The notes beneath the pieces are model-generated. The model was given only the letters and a program-made list of their open reading frames with translations. It was not told the origin of the DNA and made no database searches. From Karstenula rhodostoma CBS 690.94 (lineage: Eukaryota; Ascomycota; Dothideomycetes; Pleosporales; Didymosphaeriaceae), in NCBI GenBank assembly GCA_010093485.1, contig MU001513.1, positions 385,696-449,695 of the forward strand: 64,000 nt of DNA, in the 5' to 3' direction. Of this stretch, positions 53,871 to 63,161 are shown piece after piece (within the stretch, counting starts at the first letter, position 1; each line of letters opens with the position of its first letter). A program made the translations under genes and the position numbers.

Positions 53871-54307
53871 ATCGGTACCTGTCTGAATATTGACAAGAAC
53901 TTGTCGTTCCACGATCGCCAAATGGCGTATTATGTCTTTGAGGAGATGGCAACTATAGCGCACTACAGTGAAGCACTGCGCCGATCCATCACCGATGCCA
54001 CAAGCTACCAGCAGGGAACCATGAAGATTAACGTCGAAATATTCACCAGCTCCAAGTATATGGAAGACAAGCTGATGGAGCGGAAAAAGCAAGAAGAAGC
54101 GGCCATGTCCGCCGTGACGGCTATCACGGTTATGGGAACTGCGCTAATGGCTGCAGCACCTATGTTCGGTGCAGCCGGAGCCCTGGCCTCGGAGCTGGAC
54201 AGAAGACGCTCCACAGAATTGGCACGACCAACCACGTGGCTACATTCTTGACGAGCTCGTTTGTTGGACTCTCGGGATTTATTAATTAAGAGTCTTCGGA
54301 ACGACCC

Positions 54308-54356
54308 GTAAGTAGATATCCTGTACCTGGTTTGGGCTTTGCTGACTCCGTTGAAG
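54308..54356 (+). other. Intron of the damaged gene
   Basis: 49 bases, GTAAGT donor, GCTGAC branch and GAAG acceptor. It joins ...RNDP to YLSQDVVEL in frame. Confidence 0.8.
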
Positions 54357-55427
54357 GTACCTGAGCCAAGATGTTGTGGAGTTGATGTCCTTTTCATGGA
54401 ACAAGCTTGCCCACGAGGCAACCGACTCCATCACCTCCGACTTGAACGACATCATGATAGGCGCAAAGAATTCCCAGGGCCAGGATCTCCCGCAGTTTAT
54501 CAAGTCAGGCGAGTTTGTTGAGGCGGATCCCGAGATTTACTTTAAGTTGAAGGGGATTGTCGAGACATACTACCAAGCTGCCATGGTCAATAGCTTGTGG
54601 AAATTCGAGCGAGCTTACATTCTCGACATCAATTCGAAGAACGGCAATTGCCACACCGATGAGCGCGGCGCAAGCGAGATCCGGGTTTGCCCGGACGAGT
54701 ACCCTGGTCACACCTACTGGCTGTATTCCATCGACCAGTCCGAGGAACGTGACGAACTGAGGAATGACCAGGCACTGGTTCATGGGCCCATCGGTTACAG
54801 GAACTTTTTTGCGAACTCAAGCTCAACCGTCCACGGCCTTACCAAGGAAGATATAGTGCGGTCTTCCCTCTGGATTGATGCGAACAACTTCGAAGACACG
54901 GTTAAGGCAGAGAAGCCAGATCTCATGCTTCTCATGCGCAGCATGGTAGACGCCAACAAAGATCTCGTCAAAGTGCCTGGCGCATTCCCCCTTCCCATTT
55001 GTCGCAACCCAGGCGGTGAAGCCATTTCCTCGGTATGGGAAAAGGCAGGCTGCAACTACCTATGCAAGTGCGGCGAGGTACCGTGGAAGCAGAAGCATTA
55101 CGACCCGCACAACGACAGAACGCGGAAGTTTCTTGAGCGCACAGGCTTCAAGTACAGCGAAGATTGGAGGACTACTGCAGTGATCACAATCGCTGCAAGG
55201 GCGAGAACAGCATCGACTGGGATTTCAAACCGGGTCCGGGTGGGGAAAGGATCCCTAGGAAGTTGAAGCATCCTTTCAAGACTTGTAACGAGTCGAAGAA
55301 ACATCGGATTGGTTCCCCGAACGACGACTATAGGGCGACGAAGGGGAAACGTGGAGTCGAGGAGACGACCTGGCAAGAGGTGCAGCGCGCACAGCTGGAG
55401 GTTTGGGCGCGCCAGCTGGAAGAGTGA

Positions 55428-56188
55428 CAGGTGGAGGAAAGGCGAAAGGCAGAGCATATAGCGTCTTTATCGGTGCCTGCCAGAGTCAGTTCTCGAGCTA
55501 CATCGTGTAATCTAGAATCTTAGCCCCCTAAACGTTCTTTCTGACTTGTTGACGCGTGGGGCGGGCTTCAGTGCCTTGACGAGAGGTTGTTGTTGAGTGG
55601 TGATGGCTGAATGGGAACCATGGGACGCCCTGGCAAGGCTCGATAGCAGTCAGTACCGTAAGTTGACCCACGATAGGCGAAGTCAGCCACCGTGGCGACT
55701 CGCGATGAATTTGTTGTACACGACCGGAACATTTCCGGCGGAGTCGTACCGTTGCTTACGGGGTGAAAAGATGGCATGATTCTCAGGCGCAGGATGCTGC
55801 TCGCTTACCCACGCTGGTCGGGGGCTGCCGATCGGGCGAGGCCCCCTTCACGACACAATCACACCACTCTCTCGCGACGCACAGCCGCGCCTCATCACCC
55901 GCGCACGCACACTCCTCAATGCCCAAGGCACCGCCCAATAACATGTCTTCTAACCGCTTACCCCACACTGCTCTCCTAACATGTCTGCCCGAATAGGCCT
56001 TTTCGCAGCGTTCGCGCCTATGTGCGCTTGGTCCGTGGTAAGCGAAGCCGTAAGAGTGCGGGAGTGCACACCCAACACGGTAATGAGTCGGCCGGCCTCA
56101 CAGCAGTGTCTGGCGTGATGCTCGTGGTGGTGCGATGATCTGCTCAACGCCTGCGATGTCGTCTCCGAGTCTTTCCTCCGCAGTGCTG
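55428..56188. other. Intergenic region
   Basis: About 760 bases with no convincing gene. Short frames at 55568-56000 on both strands are proline/arginine-rich, overlap one another and look like noise. Confidence 0.5.
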
Positions 56189-56195
56189 TATATAT
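56189..56195 (+). promoter_or_regulatory. Candidate TATA box of the small membrane-protein gene
   Basis: TATATAT about 225 bases upstream of the ATG at 56418, followed by a pyrimidine- and CATCTA-rich leader typical of strongly expressed fungal genes. Confidence 0.4.
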
Positions 56196-56235
56196 CCTTG
56201 TGTGACTCTGCCAGTGAATTCCCATCTCCACTCAC

Positions 56236-56263
56236 CATCTACATCTACATCTACATCGCTACT
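56236..56263 (+). repeat. CATCTA hexanucleotide microsatellite in the leader
   Basis: Nearly five copies of catcta in the probable 5' untranslated region of the 56418 gene. Confidence 0.85.
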
Positions 56264-56417
56264 CCAATCATCTACTAGAACGCATATAGACATCGGTCTA
56301 CTCTACTCAACAACTCGGATACATACAAAGCCATCTACACAAAATCCACTCAATTTTTACGAGCGAATCGCATCTCCGAAGCAACAAAAGTTTCGATCAG
56401 CAACACACACGCACAAC

Positions 56418-56699
56418 ATGCCTTCCGCAACACAAAAGCTCACCATGTTCCGCACCGCTTCCCGCTACCTCACAGAGCCGCATCCCTTCGCACGCAACCC
56501 CGTCACCATGAAGTCGCATGCAGTAAACTACAGCATTTATCCCAAGCGCGTTGCCCGCGCGGGCGCACTGTACGCTCTCCTTACATCCTCACATTCCACT
56601 ATGGTGATACTAATGCGATGCAGTTTCGTCCCTGGTGCATTGATCATCCTCGGGTGGCCTTTCGCCGCCGAGATGTACGGTCGCAAGGTCGGCATGTGA
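56418..56699 (+). CDS. Small putative mitochondrial membrane protein (75 aa), possibly extended
   Basis: Two exons (56418-56569, 56624-56699). The 54-base intron has GTACGC, a perfect TACTAA branch and GCAG, and yields 75 residues. The N-terminus is basic and hydroxylated (MFRTASRYL). A hydrophobic segment follows (FVPGALIILGWPFAA) and then MYGRKVGM. The layout resembles small accessory subunits of respiratory complexes, but I do not recognise the exact family. The frame stays open for 32 codons past the TGA at 56697-56699, with strong G/C at third positions, ending at TGA 56796-56798. A nonsense change, stop readthrough, or an unseen intron (56670-56711, GTACGG...GAGAG) are all possible. An upstream start in the same frame would be non-ATG. 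Confidence 0.65.
   Translation: MPSATQKLTMFRTASRYLTEPHPFARNPVTMKSHAVNYSIYPKRVARAGALYALLTSSHSTMVILMRCSFVPGALIILGWPFAAEMYGRKVGM
56570..56623 (+). other. Intron of the small membrane-protein gene
   Basis: 54 bases with GTACGC donor, GATACTAATG branch and GCAG acceptor. Its length is a multiple of three, so unspliced DNA stays open and the intron is easy to miss. Confidence 0.85.
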
Positions 56700-56798
56700 C
56701 TCTTCGAAGGCGAGAGGGAGCGGGAGGTGAAGAGGCACCATCCGCCCAGCGCGGAAGAAGTGCAGGGGTTGGTTTTGAACATGAGGTGGGATGATTGA
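56700..56798 (+). other. Coding-like extension after the stop codon
   Basis: In frame with the preceding gene, 32 sense codons (LFEGERERE..., ending NMRWDD) then TGA. Third positions are mostly G or C, like the neighbouring coding exons. The bases TGACTC follow the last codon; TGACTA is the strongly leaky context known in fungi, so leakiness here is uncertain. Confidence 0.5.
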
Positions 56799-56982
56799 GG
56801 ATGGGGTGGGAGTTCGTTGTGCATACATTAGGGCATGGCATGGCGTTTGGGTTTGGGGTGCATTGTCCCGCGTTGGAGCGGGCGGCTGTCTTGATACCAG
56901 CATGCTACAGCAAAATTTCATTGAATTCAATCTAAAACAATTTAAAACATTCTAAAGAAGTGCGCCGTGTTTCTTACTGTAT

Positions 56983-58677
56983 TCAGAGATCCAGAACGAT
57001 GCGGCCAACACCCCGACTGACACAGCTCAACATGCTCTCCTTCTTCTCATCGTCGGCCAGCCCTGTTCCACGATGCTCTATCCGTCCGGAACACACGTCT
57101 ACCCTGCAGGTACCGCAGTTCCCAACCTCACAAGAAGAGTCAATATCCATTCCGACCGTTCGCAGCACATCCAGAAGTGACTGGGTAGGTCCTACCTCCA
57201 GCGTCTTTCCACTCTGCTTCAGCTCGGCTGTGAACGGGTCGCCGGATGTTGCTACAGCGAATTGCTCGAAGTGAATGGAAGCATCAGGTATACCATACTC
57301 TTTAGCTACAGAGGCAACTGCGTCCATGAGCCGCTGGGGTCCACAGCAATAAATGTGCTTTGTTGGATCTGCACCAGCGACGATCTTGTCCAAATCCAGG
57401 CGCTGGCCCAAAGACTTGTTGTACACTTTCACGTTGGTGCCGAGTGCTTCGATCTGGGCAGCGAAAGGGATCTCCGAAGACACTGCAAAATGCAATTCGT
57501 ACTTTTGATTCGTGGCGCGGAGATACTCGACGGCAGCGAGGAAAGCGGTGATGCCAATGCCTCCAGCTATGAGGATGTGCTTGTCTGCATCTTTGGCGAG
57601 AGGGAAAGAAGCTGTGATGCGGCTGAAGGTGAGTACGTCGCCGACTTTGGTCTCGGCATGCATGTACCGCGAACCGCCTCGACTCTCGGGGTCAAGCGCA
57701 ATGCCCAACTCAAATCGGTTCGATGTTCCACCCACGACCGAGTACGCCCTGACCAGCTTTCCTCCCAGTTTGACGCGAACGTGACTTCCTGGTTCCACGG
57801 CCTGGACATCTTCTTCTGACATAGCTTCCACGGCTTCAAATACAAAGGCTGTGATGGCGCCCGTCTCCCTCCTCTTTTCGATCAGCCGATACTCGTTCCA
57901 AGTATCCATCTTCTCCTCGTCACCCCCGAACAGCCTCCCCGCTTCATCTTCTAGCTTGCCCTTCTCCACCCTCGCTACAAACTTGTTCTTGAGTTCCTCG
58001 CCAAGCTCAGTCAAAGCAGCGATCTCCTTGTTCATCTCCTTGTTATCTCTCTCCAAGAATAGATAATACGACACGCGCGCAACAGACCACTCCGGATGCA
58101 CCCTCTCCACAAGTTCGATCATCGTGCCCTCTTCCACAACCCCCGGCTCTAGCACACGGTACAGCCAACCGTTTCGCAGCAAGGTCTGGACTCTATTGGC
58201 CATGTTTTTGACCTGGAACCGATGGTTGAGTTTGTAACAAGGCGTTCGCGGCTCGCTGACTTCCAACAGCACTTCGCCAATCCTGACCTTGTCCCCGATA
58301 CATAGCTTGGTTTCGTCCAGCTCGTCACTGAACAGATTCTCGCCGAAAGCTCCGGGTTTAAAGATGTGTGCGCTCTCAGGGATCTCGGCGGCCCATTGGG
58401 GATAATGCGATGAAGAGTAATGGTGGACGGCTTTATCCAGGGAGCGATGGGGCAAATATGCGTGCTCATCGCCGACGACTCCAGAAACGGCAATGGTCAC
58501 CGGGAAGGTGAGAGCAGACTTGTAGATGGCGGAGGTCATTCCGGCTTTGTTGAAGACAGCGCGAATCTTCCCGGCACGAAGGTGGATGAGAGGTATAGGC
58601 TCGAACGGAGGGGGGTTCTTCAGCGCTTCGGGGTCGGGCCGCGGCGGAGGAGTCCAGAGGACGGGTGTAGTGGCCAT
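56983..58677 (-). CDS. MOSC domain / flavin reductase / [2Fe-2S] ferredoxin fusion protein
   Basis: An intronless gene of 564 residues from ATG at 58675-58677. Domains in order: a MOSC domain at about 30-190 (VVGDEHAYL; GAFGENLF; SEPRTPCYKL with the conserved Cys147), an alpha-helical linker like the YiiM 3-alpha domain (about 195-250), a ferredoxin-reductase-type flavin domain (RAYSVVG at 310-316), a nucleotide-binding domain (AGGIGITA at 371-378; CCGP at 444-447), and a plant-type [2Fe-2S] domain with Cys516, 521, 524 and 552. MOSC proteins bind molybdenum cofactor and act on N-hydroxylated or sulfur-bearing groups. The fused reductase should feed it electrons from NAD(P)H in one chain. The physiological substrate is unknown. 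All ligand residues are present, so it looks intact. Confidence 0.88.
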   Translation of the reverse strand: MATTPVLWTPPPRPDPEALKNPPPFEPIPLIHLRAGKIRAVFNKAGMTSAIYKSALTFPVTIAVSGVVGDEHAYLPHRSLDKAVHHYSSSHYPQWAAEIPESAHIFKPGAFGENLFSDELDETKLCIGDKVRIGEVLLEVSEPRTPCYKLNHRFQVKNMANRVQTLLRNGWLYRVLEPGVVEEGTMIELVERVHPEWSVARVSYYLFLERDNKEMNKEIAALTELGEELKNKFVARVEKGKLEDEAGRLFGGDEEKMDTWNEYRLIEKRRETGAITAFVFEAVEAMSEEDVQAVEPGSHVRVKLGGKLVRAYSVVGGTSNRFELGIALDPESRGGSRYMHAETKVGDVLTFSRITASFPLAKDADKHILIAGGIGITAFLAAVEYLRATNQKYELHFAVSSEIPFAAQIEALGTNVKVYNKSLGQRLDLDKIVAGADPTKHIYCCGPQRLMDAVASVAKEYGIPDASIHFEQFAVATSGDPFTAELKQSGKTLEVGPTQSLLDVLRTVGMDIDSSCEVGNCGTCRVDVCSGRIEHRGTGLADDEKKESMLSCVSRGVGRIVLDL

Positions 58678-58740
58678 GGTTATGGTTGTCGTTTGATTCG
58701 GAATTGGGTTTGTATTGTCTTTCTTCAGCGTAATGGGAAT

Positions 58741-58750
58741 CCTTATATAT
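58741..58750 (-). promoter_or_regulatory. Candidate TATA box of the MOSC fusion gene
   Basis: The minus strand reads ATATATAAGG about 65 bases upstream of the start codon, consistent with a short fungal leader. Confidence 0.45.
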
Positions 58751-58774
58751 TGTTCTGTGCGGAACTCTGGTTGG

Positions 58775-58866
58775 TTGATGTAGGGTGTTTGTGAGGATTT
58801 GATGTAGAGTCTTTGTGATGATTCGATGTAGTCTTGTGAGGATTTGATGTAGGGTCTTTGTGAAAG
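58775..58866. repeat. About 23-24-base tandem repeat x 4 upstream of the MOSC gene
   Basis: Four units share ttgatgtag followed by (g/a)gt(g/c)tttgtga; the third has lost three bases. It lies just upstream of the TATA-like site, so it could be a repeated regulatory element or simple slippage. Confidence 0.75.
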
Positions 58867-58909
58867 CAGTCTTTCAGGGAGGCCGTGCGAGGGTTGGGAC
58901 CGAGCGCAC

Positions 58910-58936
58910 GCTCAGTTCGCTCAGTTCACTCAATTC
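58910..58936. repeat. 9-base repeat x 3 in the divergent promoter region
   Basis: gctcagttc, gctcagttc, actcaattc in direct succession. Function unknown. Confidence 0.7.
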
Positions 58937-58939
58937 TCG

Positions 58940-59658
58940 AGCCTACCAGTAACGGCGTGAGCACATCCGAACTTAATCAGTTACAAGACAACGCAAATGC
59001 TGCTTACCATGGTCTGGAAGATCGGATGCACCTACTTCAAGGATGAGGTATACACAGGACTCTTCGATCACTGCGAACGTTACGATGCTTCAGCCCTGGG
59101 TGGGCACCTTGTCCGGCTTTATACGTTGCCTTTAGGCAGTAATCTAGTCTCGTGACGGTGAGCGATAAGACAAATATGCTAGCTAGTTGGAGCAGGCGTG
59201 TAAACTACGCGCAATGCCATTGAACCAATTGTTTGTCGAGCAAATCAGCATGTAGGACGAACGCGTGGGGCTCCTGGCACAAAGATCGGTGAGCTCCGCT
59301 CGTCGGAGAGGAGCCCGATTCCGAATGTACGCATGTCAATCATTTCGGCCACACATAGAGCAGAAACCAACATAAAAAATGGCAGTTGAAAACCTCAAAA
59401 TATACGGCAGCCAATCGCAAGGTAACAACGGCACTGGAAGAGGAAATGATTGGCACGTGACCATCACCTCGGTTAAACCTGCCATCGCAATGACGTCAGA
59501 CAGTGCTCACAGCATGCCCATAGCTCTGCAGCTACCTTTGCAACCTCACCCAACCTTTCCTCGACCATTGCAAGCTCTACATCATCCAATTCCTTGCAAC
59601 CACTCTTCCAATTGCGCCCTCGTACCCCGATTCAACGCCAACTTCGTCAAGAGCGACA
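58940..59658. other. Intergenic region and leader of the 59659 gene
   Basis: About 720 bases. The last 130 bases are CT-rich and ACC-rich, typical of a fungal 5' leader. A 178-codon frame from an ATG at 59379 overlaps the downstream gene in another phase and looks like a shadow. No other feature was seen. Confidence 0.5.
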
Positions 59659-60060
59659 ATGTTCACCCGCCGCTTCCTACAGCGCGCACCTCGCGCCGTC
59701 GTGTCGCAACCCCGCTTCCTCAGCACCACTGCTCCCCGCTTCGCGTCAAAAGACACGGGAGACAAGGACACGCTCAAGCCCCGCTCGAACGAGTACTCCA
59801 AGTCCGGCTCCGACGACTCCGCCGCTGCCTCCGATGCCGCCTTCAATCCCCAAAAGACAAGCCCCGAGTCTGCAGAGCGGACGACAGAGGCAGAAGGAAA
59901 GGAGGACAGCGCTGAGGCCGACCCATTGACTGTCAGCCCGGGCAATCCCGAGGTCAGCAAGCCGAGACCTGCTCAGGAAGGTGGGTCGTCATCGGGTATC
60001 AGGACGAAGAAGAGCGGCGGTGGAAGCCCCAACAAGAGCGGTGGAAACCAGAGCGGTTAA
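59659..60060 (+). CDS. Small low-complexity protein with mitochondrial targeting-like N-terminus
   Basis: A single exon of 133 residues. The first 29 residues (MFTRRFLQRAPRAVVSQPRF..., then STTAPRFAS) are Arg-rich, free of acidic residues and contain RFLSTTAPRFAS, a typical fungal presequence with a cleavage-type ending. The remainder is hydrophilic and Ser/Asp/Gly-rich (SKSGSDDSAAASDAAF; C-terminal KKSGGGSPNKSGG) with no membrane segment and no catalytic motif. Short mitochondrial proteins of this style, with a Ser-Gly-(S/T)-Asp segment after the presequence, occur widely in filamentous ascomycetes, but I cannot name the function. It lies divergently from the MOSC fusion gene, about 980 bases away. 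The start is the first ATG in frame and has a CT-rich leader. Confidence 0.7.
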   Translation: MFTRRFLQRAPRAVVSQPRFLSTTAPRFASKDTGDKDTLKPRSNEYSKSGSDDSAAASDAAFNPQKTSPESAERTTEAEGKEDSAEADPLTVSPGNPEVSKPRPAQEGGSSSGIRTKKSGGGSPNKSGGNQSG

Positions 60061-60936
60061 GCTTGCGATTGGAAGACGATGAAGGATGCTGAATTGCCGT
60101 ATTCGGGGTGGAGGCTAGGCCAAGAGTTCGGATCCAGGGCGAAAGGAGGATATTCAAGCATGTTCTATTCTTGTCACATCTGGCGTCTAGCATTGATGGT
60201 ACTTTGAGTCAGTTCAGAAAGCGATCAAAGTCTTTTGCATATCTACTGTCCTCTTATTATCGCCAGCTCCAATGCCGACTCGTGCATGACAGATGGTCTT
60301 GGGCGTGAACTTATTGCTCACACGCCCACATACGCACTGCACCCTCTACCACCGCCCGAATTCTATACGCTTCTAACTCCGCTCACGTCTTCTCACTCCC
60401 AACGCTAGGTTGGGCTCATAGACAACATTTCAGTACATTCATTTGGCTTGATCTGAAAAGAACTTCCATGTGCAATACACTGCGTCCGCGAGTATGAGCA
60501 CCCATCAAACCAACTCTCAGATCTACTGGGAGATGATGTTCCCGAATAGAAGCCACAGCATTGCTAGCAGGCGTACGACGACCAGCCACAATACTGACGA
60601 CCGACCAACACCATGAAGGCGCGCACGCCCACAAGCAACATGCGACTACGAACGTTGCTGAATTTCCATATGCAAGATCAGCATGTCCGGTTCAGCGAAT
60701 CGTTGCGCGAAGAAGTCCTGGGGCCTGCATGCAATGCTTTACCGGCTATTCGCACTGCCACACCACTCAAACACTTGACCCGAGATCATAATACCCAGCG
60801 CCGCTTCCCAATCATACAATAAAGGGCCATGTCTTCCAAACCAGTGCTAGTCTCAAGCAAAGTTTCGTCTTCCGTGGAGCGGACGCGCGAACACCTGTTC
60901 ACGAACCTGTGGAGCGGTTTGACAGTGTGAGAAGCC
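60061..60936. other. Intergenic region
   Basis: About 880 bases with the 3' region of the 59659 gene and the promoter of the 60937 gene. Short overlapping frames at 60416-60822 lack coding character. No RNA gene was recognised. Confidence 0.5.
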
Positions 60937-61317
60937 ATGGCGCGTAAGTAGCACTGTACACGGTTTGTGCATCGACTGATTCACAGTTCAGCGTCGTTGC
61001 CTTTTACCTTTCGCATCGGAACACCAGGCGCTTTGTCGTTCGACCCTTCCATGCCAGCCGTGGCGCCGAGATCGACTCTCGGACTGCGCGACGACAACTT
61101 CACCGGTAACCACAAGCTTGTAATCGTGCTTGTGGTTTTGGCAGTCATAGCTGGGATTCTGCTCGTGGTTTTCTCTTCACGGAAGGCGGGAAAGCAAGAC
61201 CGACAGGCTAAAGCGCGTGGAGCGTTCTTGCGTGGTGTGCAGAAAAAGGATAATGAACCATCCATGGTTGAGATGTTGACGGCACCTTTACCGGCTTTGC
61301 GGGGGATGAGGATGTGA
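60937..61317 (+). CDS. Small single-pass membrane protein (110 aa)
   Basis: I propose exon 1 60937-60943 (ATGGCGC in a GCCATGG start context) and exon 2 60992-61317. The 48-base intron has GTAAGT, an ACTGAT branch and a TTCAG acceptor. The nearer acceptor CACAG, five bases upstream, would give a dead frame. The protein has a 44-residue N-terminal part, one membrane span (residues 45-64, KLVIVLVVLAVIAGILLVVF), then a basic stretch (SSRKAGKQDRQAKARG) that suggests a cytosolic C-terminus. Family unknown. If the tiny first exon is wrong, translation could begin at the ATG at 61051 and give 88 residues with the same membrane span. Confidence 0.6.
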
Positions 61318-61704
61318 TCGCGAGAATACCGTCGGTGTACCATAGGCGGAATTATGCTCGGTTGCTGAGGATATCTGTGGGTCTGGTAATGATACTTTTC
61401 GATGTCGTCTGATTGTTGTGGACGGCTCATGATGCTATCCACGGTATCTATGGTAACTAGTGAGCGCCAATTCTGCTGAGCAGATGAGTGCGATGAGATG
61501 TGTATCTGAGTATCTACAATGTAAAGTTAAATTTTTTCTCGTTGATAGCGTTTAGTTGAGGTCATTGTCCAGCTTCCGTGACGTTTCATATATTGCTGGG
61601 GATGAAACGTGCGATGCAACACCTCTCTTGGCAGCAACAACCATGAACCTGGGGGCACTCAACACTTCATTCTTGCTCTCCAAAACTCCAGTATTTCAGT
61701 CGCA

Positions 61705-62520
61705 ATGGCGATTCCTCGTCGAATCAGAATCATCGCATCGTCGATAACTCTGATCGTGATCATTACGATCACACTAGCAACATCGCTCGAAATCCGCGCG
61801 CACGAGGCGCCACGAAAGCTTATCCATATCTCCCAGGCGCAACTCGCAAAGGACGGAAAGCTTGAAGCGCAGGTGCAAGCCCAGGCCCAGCAAGCGGGTG
61901 CGGCTATCAATGGAAGCGCATTCGACCGCGGCGACATTCTCAGCGGGACATCCACAGTTGCCGCTGACAAGACCGCGACCTGGGTTATCACGGGCCGCCC
62001 AACAATCGCAGCGAGTGATGAAGGCATGATCGGAGCCACCGCGACTGCGCAAACAACAACGTCGGTAGAAGGTTTCATTGGCAACACCGTGGGCACATCG
62101 AAACCGACTCCCAGCGCCCGACCTCGACCACCCGCGCCTCAAGTGCCCATTGTTGCGATGTCGTACGCCGGCGATGGAGGTCCGAAGCATTGTCGAGGGC
62201 AGCTATTGCAGAAACTGAATCTGCCCAGACCCGCAAAGAGTTGGGTGAATGGCACTTGCGTTGACCTGCCTGGTCATGCGCGCTGCGGTGTTTTCTATTC
62301 GGCGAAAGGCGACAACTGTGAAGCGCAGCTATTCACGATGGAAGGCTGCTACAACACGACCGAGACCTATGTGAATACGGTTGTGTTCATGCCAGAGGAA
62401 CGTCCGGTCGGTGCGATGTGGAAGAGCATGTTTATTCGCTGTGGTCTCGACGTACCAGAACCGGCTCTCATTGATCCCAGCATCCTTGGAGGTGCATTAA
62501 AGAAACCGGGCGGAGGATGA
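61705..62520 (+). CDS. Signal-anchored or secreted six-cysteine protein
   Basis: A single exon of 271 residues from the first ATG in frame; the frame opens 96 bases earlier without an ATG. A basic start (MAIPRRIRI) precedes a hydrophobic segment (residues 9-28) that could be an anchor or an uncleaved signal. Next comes a Gln/Ala-rich helix (43-67), a Thr/Ala-rich and Pro-rich linker (85-150), and a C-terminal domain of about 100 residues with six Cys (163, 185, 194, 205, 215, 246), enough for three disulfides. N-glycosylation sequons are NGS (69), NGT (182) and NTT (217). These features suggest an extracytoplasmic protein. I do not recognise the family; an effector role would be speculation. 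Confidence 0.65.
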   Translation: MAIPRRIRIIASSITLIVIITITLATSLEIRAHEAPRKLIHISQAQLAKDGKLEAQVQAQAQQAGAAINGSAFDRGDILSGTSTVAADKTATWVITGRPTIAASDEGMIGATATAQTTTSVEGFIGNTVGTSKPTPSARPRPPAPQVPIVAMSYAGDGGPKHCRGQLLQKLNLPRPAKSWVNGTCVDLPGHARCGVFYSAKGDNCEAQLFTMEGCYNTTETYVNTVVFMPEERPVGAMWKSMFIRCGLDVPEPALIDPSILGGALKKPGGG

Positions 62521-63161
62521 AGGATGAACAAGGTCGACGGCGGCCATCATTGCTTCAAGAATGTCAGGTAAACGAAGCGGTTCCTAGGTTTAGCACGGCT
62601 GAGCCTGAACGGGTAGCCAATGCGCCACGCTCTGGTTAACCAATCCCGGGGTATAGAAGACCACACCTGCAGCGTGAAGAGGGGGCTTCGACCTTGACGG
62701 CACGAGCATAGTGCAAGATCTAGGGATCCAACATGAGGGAAAGAAAGTGAGGGGGTGCAGGAGCTCGAGGATCTGGGGAAGGTGCGTCCGAGGAAGCTAA
62801 ACGAGATGCGGTTAGCGCGAGAATATTGCGGAGGCGACCAAGACTGGACGCGTCAACAACAATCGAGATACGGTTTCCAACCTTTTTGCTCACAACACAA
62901 TCACAATTGTTATTTTACATGATTAACCCCGTCTCGAGGGCCGATATCGTGGCCTCGCGCTCCGTCTAATCAAGTGAGAGAACATGACTACTACCAACAA
63001 GATGCCGGCCGTCACTGATACCGATGTGCTAACACTCCGATTCTAGCGAGCCCACACTGCTCCCTTTCCTTACATATTTGGGAGCTTCGTCCGCAATTGT
63101 GGCTTAATGCAGCCCCAATCTACTTAAAGCAATCTGTCAAGCAGAGACTTGTTTGTGGAAG
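62521..63161. other. Intergenic region
   Basis: About 640 bases. No convincing gene; it should include the promoter of the 63162 gene. Frames near 63097 overlap that gene in another phase. Confidence 0.5.

Larger units (their letters stand above)
53459..55427 (+). pseudogene. Damaged gene for a Cys-containing, possibly secreted protein
   Basis: The conserved-looking frame runs from about 53459 with intron 53804-53870 (GTAAGT, GCTGAC branch, ACACAG) and intron 54308-54356 (GTAAGT, GCTGAC branch, GAAG). Three problems suggest damage. No ATG opens the first exon; the frame reads VVLECFVPIARASPA, like the end of a signal peptide. An in-frame TGA lies at 54249-54251, removable only by a weak 57-base intron (54236-54292, GTGGCT...AAGAG). 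A one-base loss at about 55169-55170 shifts the frame: EDWR continues correctly as DYCSDHNRC in another frame, to a stop at 55425-55427. A hydrophobic segment lies at about 54109-54190. Cys-rich patches are at about 55005-55075 and 55176-55200. Family unknown. If the lesions are assembly errors, it is a live gene of about 600 codons. Confidence 0.6.

Noticed and set aside
54236..54292. A confident intron removing the TGA at 54249
   Set aside because: The donor GTGGCT and the branch region are weak; kept only as an alternative to a nonsense mutation.
56202..56417. A longer start for the small membrane-protein gene
   Set aside because: The upstream part of the frame is the microsatellite-rich leader with no ATG in frame, and translation of it is low-complexity.
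57262..58794. Plus-strand frames opposite the MOSC fusion gene
   Set aside because: They are antisense shadows; the minus strand shows all the domain motifs.
59379..59915. A 178-codon frame beginning at ATG 59379
   Set aside because: It overlaps the 59659 gene in another phase, its C-terminal half is an Arg-rich shadow of that gene, and the left part looks like a leader.
60416..60822. Three short overlapping frames between genes
   Set aside because: No consistent coding character, no homology recognised, and mutually overlapping phases.
61609..61704. N-terminal extension of the six-Cys protein from 61609
   Set aside because: It would need GTG initiation; the ATG at 61705 directly precedes a signal-anchor-like segment.
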